Shown here: positions 6,576 to 14,547 of the stretch, piece by piece | Layout: each line of letters begins with the position of its first letter | Position numbering within the stretch: the first letter of the stretch is position 1 | Source of the DNA: Micrococcales bacterium | GTDB taxonomy: Bacteria; Actinomycetota; Actinomycetes; Actinomycetales; Dermatophilaceae | Assembly (NCBI GenBank): GCA_030452775.1 | Contig: JAKDLQ010000005.1 | Span: 1-25,979 of the forward strand | Length of the DNA stretch: 25,979 nucleotides | Reading direction: 5' to 3' | The notes under the pieces: generated by a model | Seen by the model: only the letters and a program-made list of their open reading frames with translations | Told to the model about the DNA's origin: nothing | The model's database searches: none | Position numbers and translations under genes: made by a program

Positions 6576-9500
6576 GTGTCGACGTCGGGGGATGGACGCT
6601 GGGTCGAGGTGACCCCGTCCCAGTTCCCCCATGAGGCCGAGGGGCTCGCGCTCGTGCGCACGCTGCTGCCTGACGAGGCGCCGTTTCGGGCCTGGTCCAA
6701 CTTCGAGTTCCGCGACTCGCACGGCAAGTGGCACGAGGTGGACCTGCTCCTGCTCGGGCGTGGCCGGCTGCACCTCATCGAGCTGAAGTACTACTCCGGG
6801 GTGCTGCGCGGCGATGACCATCGCTGGTTGCGCGACGGCAAACGAGCGGAGGACTCACCGCTCAAGCTGGCGCGGCGCAAGGCGCAGTACTTCGCGACCA
6901 AGCTCGGCATCGAGCTACACACGTGGGCGGCCGAGAAGAACGTCCCGATCCCCGATCACCGGCTTGTCGTGCCCTTCGTGCAGGAGTCCGTCTTCCTGCA
7001 CCACGAGCGCTTCACCTCACAGCTCAGCCCGGCCAGCGCCATCAACCTCTACGGCCTCGACGGCGCCGAACACACCAGCAACCTTCCGGGTATCTCGAAG
7101 CTCATCCTCGAGCAGCCCCACCGGCAGGCGATCGGGTCCAACCAGGAGTCGATCCTCGTTGACCTCATGGCGCGCATCGGCCTCGTACAGCGCCGCGAGC
7201 GCCGAGCCGGCTCGTGGGTCATCGAGGACCACGCGCTCGCGGAGGGCGAGGGGTGGCAGGAGTGGCTCGCCTCGCACCAGGTGGCCCAGCAGGAACGCGC
7301 GAGCATCCGCTTCCAGGTGGCACCCACCGGCGCCTCGGAGAGCGCGCGCGCCGCCATCCGCAGGCTCGCCGAGCACGAGTTCCGGATCATGTCCCACCTG
7401 CAGCACGACGGCCTCTTCCGGCCCCGTGACTTCGTCGACTCCGAGCTCGGCGTGGGCCTGGTCTACGACTACGACGAGTCGTGGCAGCGCCTCGACCTCT
7501 GGATGGCGGATCAGGCCAACGGCGTGCCGCTGACCACCCAACTGTCCATCGTCCGCCAGATCGGTGAGGCGCTGCAGTACGCGCACGGCAACAAGGTCGT
7601 CCACCGTCGCCTGTCACCGCGCGCGATCTGGGTGCGGGATGTCCCGGGCACCGACGGCGACGTCAAGGTCCGGATCGGCGACTGGCAGGCCTCGGGTGCG
7701 GTCGACACCAGCAGCCGCACGGCCGGCTCCGGCATCACGTCACTCCTCGGGGCGAGCACCCTGCAGCGCCCGCAGCAGAGCATCCCGGCCTCCACCGGAG
7801 AGCCGTCCGCAGATGACATCGCGGCCGATGGCGACCGGTGGATGAACGAGGGCTTCCAAGCCCCCGAGGACATCTTGGGCGAAACCGTAGACCGGGTCCG
7901 CATCGACGTCTTCGGCCTCGGCGTCCTCACCTTCTACATCGTCGCCGGCCGGCCGGCCGCCACGAGCAGTCACGCACTCAAGGCCCGGCTGCGCGACCAG
8001 TCCGGACTCGACCTCGCCGTCGAGCTGCCCCAGGTCTCGACCGAGTTGCGCGACCTCGTCCTCAAGGCCACCCATCCCGCACCGACCCAGCGCCTCGGCG
8101 ACCTGGGCAGGTTCCTCGAGCTCCTCACGAGGGTCGAGCGTGCGGCGTCGAGCGCCGACGTCACCACCGAGGACCCGCTCGAGGCGACTCCCGGCTCGAT
8201 CATCGGCGGCCGCTTCCGCCTGGAGCGCCGCCTCGGGAAGGGCTCCACCGCGGTCGGCCTGCTCGTCACCGACCTGCACGCCACCGGCACCAACACGCAG
8301 CGGGTCCTCAAGGTCGCGCTGCACGACGAGGCAGCCGGGCGCCTCGCCGATGAGGCCGAGGTGCTACGCGGTCTCGACAGCCCGCGCCTGGTCAAGCTCG
8401 TCGAGGACCCCATCACCGTCGCCGGACGACAGGCACTCGTCCTCGAGAGCGCCGGCACCGAGACCCTCACCGAGGCCCTGCGCGCTCGAGAGCGGCTCTC
8501 GCTCGACCTGCTCGAGCGCTACGGCACCGACCTGCTCGACGCGCTCGTCGTCCTCGACAAGGCCGGCATCGACCACCGCGACATCAAGCCGTCCAACCTC
8601 GGCATCCGGGAGAACAGGGGCGACCGCGTCAAGCACCTCGTGCTCTTCGACTTCTCCCTGACCCGCGCCGCCGCGTCGGCGACGAGCGCCGGCACCCCGC
8701 CCTACCTCGACCCCTTCCTCATCGGCAAGCGCGACCACTGGGACTCCGCCGCCGAGCGGTATGCCGCTACCGTCGTCCTCTTCGAGATGGCCACCGGCCA
8801 GGCGCCGCGCTACGGCGACGGGGACACGGACCCGGCCACCATCCCGGATGACATCGCGATCACTCCGTCGATGTTCGACGAGGCGATCGCGCAGCAGCTC
8901 ACCGAGTTCTTCACCTCCGCCCTGGCCCGCGACGCCGCGCACCGCCACCACACCGCCGAGGCGATGCGCGCCGCCTGGCGCGCGATCTTCGCCACCGACG
9001 CAACGACCGAGCCGGACGAGACCAACGACCAGCTGGCGGCGGTTGCCACACTCGCCACGCCGCTGCGGGAGTCCGGCCTCACCTCACGCGCCCTCTCGGC
9101 CCTTGAGCCCGAGGCCATCGACACGGTGGGAGAGCTCCTCACGGTCGACCCGGTCCGCATCAACCACCTGCGCGGAGTCGCGAACTCCACCCGCAAGCAG
9201 ATCACCTCCCGCATCAAGCAATGGCAGGCTCGCCTGGGTGACGTCGCCGCACCCAAGCTCCCAGCGGACGCGGCCCGGCTCACCCTCACCGACGCTGCCG
9301 ATCTGCTCCTCGCCAGCGCGGCGGCGACCTCGTCCAAGAAGGCCGCCCCCCTCGTCCGCCTCATCCTCGGCATCGGCACCGACCTGGACGCCTTCGCCAC
9401 CAAAGCCCAGCTCGCCGCCAGCCTCCCCGAGCCGGTGACCCCGGCCAGGGCAGGCCAGCTCATCGGCACCCTCCAGGAGAGCTGGGCCGCAGATAAGCGC

Positions 9501-10940
9501 GCGCTCGCCGTCCTCGACGACCTCGTGGGCCGCTTCACCGAGTGGCTGGCGGCGATGGGCCTGGTCGTCACCGTCGGCGAGGCCGTCACCTGGCTGGACA
9601 CGGAACTCGCCGACCCCGCCTCCGACGATCGGAGCGAGCGCCGCCTCGCCGCCGGACTGCTGCGCCTCACCCTGGAACGGATCCGCGCTCTTCGCCGCGC
9701 CGACGCCGACATCGTGGCCCCGCTGGTCCTGCGCCGCCGCGAAGGGACCGTCACGCTCATCGGCCAGGAGGCGTATCTGCTCGATGTCGCCGAGTGGGTC
9801 GGCCGGGAGGCGGACACCCTCGTCGCGGCGGCCGGCGAGCCGAGCGCAGCGCTCATCCCCGCCCAGCGCGCCGCGGACCGTCTGCGAGAGGTCTTCAGCA
9901 TCATCGAGGTGCCCACCGTCTCGCCGGCACTGCGCGAGACGGATCGGCTGGTCCGGCTCGCTGCCGCGGCGAGCACCATCGCAGCGGTCGCCGCCACCGG
10001 TGACCTGCACCACCGCGACCTCAGCCCGGTCACCGCCCTGGCCCTGACGTTCAAGGACTTCGGCGGCGCCCAGCACCTCGCGCCACGCGAGATCCGCAAG
10101 CGCGTCGGGGTCCGTTTCCCCGCGCTGGCCCGGCTGCCCGAGCGGCCACGCCTCGACGCCCTCATCGAGGAGGCCGGCCTCTCCCTCGTCTTCGACGACC
10201 GCACCCGCCGCTACCGCAGCCCGCAGACCGGCCGCGACACGACGGGCCTCGAGTCGCGCCTGCAGACCGCCGACATCCGGGCCACCTCCCCGGTCGCGAC
10301 GACGAGCCACATCGGTCAACGCCTCGAGCAGTCGTTGCGCAGCCGCTCCTTCCTCACGCTCGGGGTCCCCGCCGGCCGCCTCGCCCGCTTCATCGAGCGA
10401 GCCCCCAGCGCGTATGCCGCCGAGCTCGTCGACGTCACCGGTGTCCTCATCGAGTCGTTGCGTTCACAAGCCGAGACGGCAGGCCTGCCGTGGGACCTCG
10501 TCCGCGCCGCCGACGCCGCATCGGAGACGAGCCGCGACCGGCAGGGGCTCGCCGAGCTCGTCAAGCGATCGTGGGACGTCATCGCCGCTGCGGTCGACGA
10601 TGCACTCGCCGCCGACGGGAGCGGTCCGGTCATCATCACCGAGGCCGCACCGCTCGCGCGATACGACAACATGGGCCTGCTCGCCCGCTGGACCGACCTC
10701 GGGACCGCACGCAGGCGGGCGGTGTGGCTGATCGCCCCGCAGCTCGGCGCGAGCCGAGGCGCATCGCTCGACGGACGACCCGTGCCGCTCGCCTCGCCGA
10801 GCCAGTACCTGCTCCTCGACCCGGAGTGGATCGACCACCTCGCCGCCGACTCAGACGCAGACTCAGACTCAGACGTGGGCGAGAGCGACGACGCGCCACG
10901 GCCCGAGGTCAGCGCGGTCCCGGCGCAGCGGAAGGGATAA
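6576..10940 (+). CDS. pglW: BREX type 2 serine/threonine kinase PglW
   Basis: A 1454-residue multidomain protein and the first gene of the operon. Residues about 20-190 are a NERD nuclease-related domain with acidic and basic residues in place (HEVDLLLL with D56; IELKYYSG with E69 and K71). Residues about 250-520 are a degenerate kinase: the catalytic loop is HRRLSPRAIW (343-352) instead of HRD and DFG is replaced by GDW, so it is probably inactive. Residues about 545-795 are a second kinase with LGKGSTAVG (553-561), VLKVA (K579), HRDIKPSN (667-674) and DFS (692-694); this one should bind and use ATP. A helix-hairpin-helix-like segment (about 840-890) and a long helical C-terminal part follow. 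GTG 6576 has AAAGGTGA upstream. In Pgl systems PglW phosphorylates proteins and is needed for phage resistance. Confidence 0.95.
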   Translation: MSTSGDGRWVEVTPSQFPHEAEGLALVRTLLPDEAPFRAWSNFEFRDSHGKWHEVDLLLLGRGRLHLIELKYYSGVLRGDDHRWLRDGKRAEDSPLKLARRKAQYFATKLGIELHTWAAEKNVPIPDHRLVVPFVQESVFLHHERFTSQLSPASAINLYGLDGAEHTSNLPGISKLILEQPHRQAIGSNQESILVDLMARIGLVQRRERRAGSWVIEDHALAEGEGWQEWLASHQVAQQERASIRFQVAPTGASESARAAIRRLAEHEFRIMSHLQHDGLFRPRDFVDSELGVGLVYDYDESWQRLDLWMADQANGVPLTTQLSIVRQIGEALQYAHGNKVVHRRLSPRAIWVRDVPGTDGDVKVRIGDWQASGAVDTSSRTAGSGITSLLGASTLQRPQQSIPASTGEPSADDIAADGDRWMNEGFQAPEDILGETVDRVRIDVFGLGVLTFYIVAGRPAATSSHALKARLRDQSGLDLAVELPQVSTELRDLVLKATHPAPTQRLGDLGRFLELLTRVERAASSADVTTEDPLEATPGSIIGGRFRLERRLGKGSTAVGLLVTDLHATGTNTQRVLKVALHDEAAGRLADEAEVLRGLDSPRLVKLVEDPITVAGRQALVLESAGTETLTEALRARERLSLDLLERYGTDLLDALVVLDKAGIDHRDIKPSNLGIRENRGDRVKHLVLFDFSLTRAAASATSAGTPPYLDPFLIGKRDHWDSAAERYAATVVLFEMATGQAPRYGDGDTDPATIPDDIAITPSMFDEAIAQQLTEFFTSALARDAAHRHHTAEAMRAAWRAIFATDATTEPDETNDQLAAVATLATPLRESGLTSRALSALEPEAIDTVGELLTVDPVRINHLRGVANSTRKQITSRIKQWQARLGDVAAPKLPADAARLTLTDAADLLLASAAATSSKKAAPLVRLILGIGTDLDAFATKAQLAASLPEPVTPARAGQLIGTLQESWAADKRALAVLDDLVGRFTEWLAAMGLVVTVGEAVTWLDTELADPASDDRSERRLAAGLLRLTLERIRALRRADADIVAPLVLRRREGTVTLIGQEAYLLDVAEWVGREADTLVAAAGEPSAALIPAQRAADRLREVFSIIEVPTVSPALRETDRLVRLAAAASTIAAVAATGDLHHRDLSPVTALALTFKDFGGAQHLAPREIRKRVGVRFPALARLPERPRLDALIEEAGLSLVFDDRTRRYRSPQTGRDTTGLESRLQTADIRATSPVATTSHIGQRLEQSLRSRSFLTLGVPAGRLARFIERAPSAYAAELVDVTGVLIESLRSQAETAGLPWDLVRAADAASETSRDRQGLAELVKRSWDVIAAAVDDALAADGSGPVIITEAAPLARYDNMGLLARWTDLGTARRRAVWLIAPQLGASRGASLDGRPVPLASPSQYLLLDPEWIDHLAADSDADSDSDVGESDDAPRPEVSAVPAQRKG

Positions 10941-10942
10941 GC

Positions 10943-13900
10943 ATGGCGATCACGCCCGATCTGACCAGTGACCTCAAGAAGGTGGTCCTCTCGCTCGAGG
11001 ACGACCTGCGCCGTCGCGTCGAGGCCCTGCCCGCCGTCCTCGAGAAGTGGCAGGCCGAGCACCGCGCGGCCGTCGATCGCGAGCGGACAGCGATGTCGTG
11101 GCAACAGTGGCGCGACGACCGGGTCACCCAGGCAGCCGTCGCGTGGGTGCTGACCACCGTCTTCGTCCGCTTCTGCGAGGACAACCGCCTGCTCCGGCAG
11201 GTCTGGATCGCCGGGCCGCCCGAGCGCCGGCAGGAAGCGCTCGACGCCGAGCTCGAGTACTTCCGAACTCACCCCGAGCACACCGTCCGCGAATGGCTCC
11301 TGAAGTCGGTCGAGCACCTCTCGCAGGTCAAGGCCACCCGCGACCTCGTCGACTCCCACTCCCCGCTCTGGACGGTCTCGCCGTCCGGGCCGGCCGTCAA
11401 GGTGCTCATCGACTTCTGGCGCGCCAAGACCGACGACGGCGACCTGATCCGAGACTTCACCGACCCGGACCTGTCGACCAGGTTCCTCGGCGACCTCTAC
11501 CAGGACCTTTCCGACTACGCGAAGAAGACCTTCGCCCTGCTCCAGACGCCGGAGTTCGTCGAGGAGTTCATCCTCGACCAGACCCTCGAGCCGGCCCTGG
11601 CCGAGAGGCCACTCGACGGGTTCAGGCTCATCGACCCGACGTGCGGGTCCGGCCACTTCCTGTTGGGCGCTTTCGCCCGGCTCAACGAGCGGTGGGATAA
11701 GCACGCGCCGGGCCTCAACGACCGAGCCCGGGTCGCGAAGGCCCTCGACGCCATCCACGGCGTCGACCTCAACGCCTTTGCCGTCGCCATCGCCCGCTTC
11801 CGGCTCATCGTGGCCGCGATGCAGGCAGCCGGCGAAGGAACCCTCGAAGATGCGCCCGCCTTCCTGCTGCACCTCGCTGTCGGCGACTCACTGCTGCACG
11901 GCGGGCATCAGCTGTCGATGGAGTTCGACGGGTTCGACGCCGACTCCGAGACCAGCGGATTCGCCTACGCCACCGAAGACCTCGCCACCCTCAGGACGAT
12001 CCTCACCCCGGACCGGTATGACGTCGTCGTCGGCAACCCACCCTACATCTTGCCACCGGACCCGCGAGCCAACGAGCAGTACCGACGCCTCTACGGCGCG
12101 TGCCATCGCAAGTACCAACTGACCATTCCCTTCATGCAGCGCTTCTTTGAACTCACGAGGCGCGCCTCCGGCGATTGGCCCGCTGGTTGGACGGGGCAGA
12201 TCACTTCGAATGCATTCATGAAGCGCGAGTTCGGTTCGAAGCTCATCGAGCAGTTCCTGCCCAAACAAGACTTGCGGCTTGTGGTCGACACGTCCGGCGC
12301 CTACGTACCTGGCCACGGCACCCCGACCGTCATCATCGTCGGACGGCCTCAGTCACCCGTGTCCACGTCCGTCAGGGCCGTCCTCGGCATCCGCGGGGAA
12401 CCCGGCCAGCCAAAGAACCCAGCTGACGGCCTTGTGTGGTCGTCAATCGTCAAGCACGTCCATGATGACAACTATGAGGATGCATACATCAGCGTCGCGA
12501 ACCTCGATCGCCAGGCGCTGGCTACACACCCTTGGAGCCTCAGCGGAGGAGGGGCCGTCGACTTGCTCAAGCAGATCGACGGAGCCCGGATCGGGACGCT
12601 TGACGAACCGACACACAATATTGGCTTCGCCGCAGTCACAGGCGAAGACCCCGTATTCCTCAGTGAGGGTGTCGCGCCGCGCTCCTGGGCTAGAGACGGC
12701 GTGCCAGTGCGCCCGTATGTCGAAGGAGAAGGCGTTCGCGACTTCAACCTCGTGACCAAACCCGCCGCCTTTCCATACGAGAACGGTTCCGCGATCCGGG
12801 ATCTCGGTGGAACTGCCTCGTACTGGCCATTTCGCACCAACCTTCGCATAGGGTCCGCATTCGGCAAGACGCGTGAGGACAGCGGGAAAGCCTGGTACGA
12901 GTACATCCTGCCGAACTGGCCGCGACTGACGGCCGACCGCCTGATTGCGTTTGCGTTTGTGGCGACTCACAACCACTTCGTGCTCGACCGCGGCGGGAAG
13001 GTCTTCAAACAGTCGGCGCCGGTGATCAAGTTGCCGAAGGAGGCGAGCGAGGACGACCACCTCGCCCTACTGGGCGTCCTCAACTCGTCGACAGCCTGCT
13101 TCTGGCTCAAGCAGAACAGCCACAACAAGGGCAGCACCGTTGACAGCAAGGGCGCAAGGCAAACACAGGTGCCGTGGGAGGACTTCTACGAGTTCACCGG
13201 GACCACGCTCAAGGACTTCCCGCTCACCCGGGACCTGCCTGCCACCCGTGGGCGGGTGCTCGATGAGTTGGCGCGACGCCTCTCCCACACGATGCCGGAC
13301 GCAGTCGCAGCCGACGGCATGCCCACGACCGACGCGCTGGTGACCGCTGAGCGCACATCCCGCACTGTGCGTGGGCAACTCGTCGCCCAACAGGAGGAAC
13401 TCGACTGGGAGGTCTACCGGCTCTACGGGCTCATTGACGGGGACCTGACCTACGCGGGTGACGTGCCCGAGGTTGCGCTCGGTGAGCGGGCCTTCGAGAT
13501 CGCCTTGGCCCGCACGGTCGCTGCCGGCGACGAGGAGACAGCGTGGTTCAGCCGTCACGGGTCGACGCCGATCACCGAGATCCCGGCGCAGTGGCCGGAG
13601 GCCTACCGTGACCTCGTCCAGCGGCGCCTGGACCTCATCGAGTCGGACAAGTTCATCCGGCTTCTCGAGAAGCCGGAGCACAAGCGGCGCTGGGCCACCG
13701 AGCCGTGGGACAAGCAGGTCGAGCGAGCGTTGCGCGGGTGGCTGCTCGACCGGCTCGAGGACCGGCGATTCTGGTTCGACGGCAGCGGCCGGCCGGCGCC
13801 CACCTCCGTGGCCCGGCTCGCCGACCTCGTCGCCCGCGACCCCGACCTCGTCTCCGTGCTCGAGCTGTGGTCCGGCACGAAGGACCAGCCCGTCGCCACG

Positions 13901-14500
13901 TCCCTCTCGGCGTTGCTCGCCGACGAGCCGGTCCCCTACCTCGCGGCATACCGGCTCAAGGAGTCCGGCCTGCGCAAGCGCGAGGCGTGGGAGCACACGT
14001 GGGACCTCCAACGCAAGGAGGACGCCGGCGAGAAGCTCGATCGGCCGATCCCGGTGCCGCCGAAGTACACGACCGCCGACTTCCGGAAGGCGTCCTGGTG
14101 GCGGCACCGCGGCAAGCTCGACGTGCCCAAGGAGCGCTTCATCCTCTACCCCGACGCCGGCCGCGAGACCGACTCGACCGCACTGCTCGGCTGGGCCGGG
14201 TGGGACCACGCCCAGCAGGCCCTCGCCATCGGCACGATCATCGGCGAGCGCGAGGCCGAGGGCTGGGCCGACGAGCGCCTGACCCCGCTCGTCGCCGGCC
14301 TCGCCGAGCTCCAGCCGTGGGTCGCCCAGTGGCACGACGAGCCCGACCCCACCTACGGCGTCAACCTCGCGCAGTTCTGCGCCGAGCACCTGCGCGACCG
14401 GGCCGCCCAGGTCGGCCAGACCCTCGACCAGCTCAAGGCCTGGCGCCCGGCACCGACGACCCGCGGGCGACGAGCCAAGGCGCGGGCCGGCCGACGATGA
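10943..14500 (+). CDS. pglX: BREX type 2 adenine-specific DNA methyltransferase PglX
   Basis: A 1185-residue class I SAM-dependent methyltransferase of the Eco57I-like/PglX family. The SAM-binding motif is DPTCGSGHF (231-239), the acidic strand is HGVDLNAFAVAIARFRL, and the catalytic motif is VVVGNPPYI with NPPY at 365-368, as in N6-adenine methylases. Residues about 390-750 carry target recognition in this family. The rest (about 750-1150) is an alpha-helical BREX-specific region. The enzyme marks host DNA so that BREX spares it. ATG 10943 starts 2 bp after the pglW stop, with GGAAGGGA overlapping the end of pglW. DNA of the recognition region (about 12090-13180) is clearly lower in GC, near 55-60% against 67-75% around it. 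No poly-G phase-variation tract is seen. Confidence 0.96.
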   Translation: MAITPDLTSDLKKVVLSLEDDLRRRVEALPAVLEKWQAEHRAAVDRERTAMSWQQWRDDRVTQAAVAWVLTTVFVRFCEDNRLLRQVWIAGPPERRQEALDAELEYFRTHPEHTVREWLLKSVEHLSQVKATRDLVDSHSPLWTVSPSGPAVKVLIDFWRAKTDDGDLIRDFTDPDLSTRFLGDLYQDLSDYAKKTFALLQTPEFVEEFILDQTLEPALAERPLDGFRLIDPTCGSGHFLLGAFARLNERWDKHAPGLNDRARVAKALDAIHGVDLNAFAVAIARFRLIVAAMQAAGEGTLEDAPAFLLHLAVGDSLLHGGHQLSMEFDGFDADSETSGFAYATEDLATLRTILTPDRYDVVVGNPPYILPPDPRANEQYRRLYGACHRKYQLTIPFMQRFFELTRRASGDWPAGWTGQITSNAFMKREFGSKLIEQFLPKQDLRLVVDTSGAYVPGHGTPTVIIVGRPQSPVSTSVRAVLGIRGEPGQPKNPADGLVWSSIVKHVHDDNYEDAYISVANLDRQALATHPWSLSGGGAVDLLKQIDGARIGTLDEPTHNIGFAAVTGEDPVFLSEGVAPRSWARDGVPVRPYVEGEGVRDFNLVTKPAAFPYENGSAIRDLGGTASYWPFRTNLRIGSAFGKTREDSGKAWYEYILPNWPRLTADRLIAFAFVATHNHFVLDRGGKVFKQSAPVIKLPKEASEDDHLALLGVLNSSTACFWLKQNSHNKGSTVDSKGARQTQVPWEDFYEFTGTTLKDFPLTRDLPATRGRVLDELARRLSHTMPDAVAADGMPTTDALVTAERTSRTVRGQLVAQQEELDWEVYRLYGLIDGDLTYAGDVPEVALGERAFEIALARTVAAGDEETAWFSRHGSTPITEIPAQWPEAYRDLVQRRLDLIESDKFIRLLEKPEHKRRWATEPWDKQVERALRGWLLDRLEDRRFWFDGSGRPAPTSVARLADLVARDPDLVSVLELWSGTKDQPVATSLSALLADEPVPYLAAYRLKESGLRKREAWEHTWDLQRKEDAGEKLDRPIPVPPKYTTADFRKASWWRHRGKLDVPKERFILYPDAGRETDSTALLGWAGWDHAQQALAIGTIIGEREAEGWADERLTPLVAGLAELQPWVAQWHDEPDPTYGVNLAQFCAEHLRDRAAQVGQTLDQLKAWRPAPTTRGRRAKARAGRR

Positions 14501-14547
14501 TCGAGCACCAGGTGGATGCCATGAGCCGACCGAAGGAGACGACGTGA
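14497..14547 (+). CDS. 16-codon bridging ORF between pglX and pglY (possible coupling peptide)
   Basis: An ATG overlapping the pglX stop (ATGA, 14497-14500) begins a 16-codon frame ending in TGA at 14545-14547, which overlaps the GTG start of pglY (GTGA, 14544-14547). The encoded peptide is MIEHQVDAMSRPKETT; the pglY Shine-Dalgarno (GAAGGAG) lies inside it. The 43-bp gap is thereby spanned by a frame that hands ribosomes from one gene to the next. It may be a real translational-coupling ORF or a coincidence; the peptide itself has no recognisable function. Confidence 0.35.
   Translation: MIEHQVDAMSRPKETT

Noticed and set aside
10316..11872. 518-codon open frame on the minus strand opposite pglW and pglX
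   Set aside because: It is an antisense shadow of high-GC coding sequence: its composition is Gly/Asp/Glu/Val/Arg-rich, it has no domain, and it crosses the pglW/pglX junction.
10943..14500. Phase-variable homopolymer tract in pglX
   Set aside because: Streptomyces Pgl genes vary through G-tracts, but I see no run of G or C here long enough for frequent slippage. Nor is there an invertase gene or an inverted partial pglX copy in the window.
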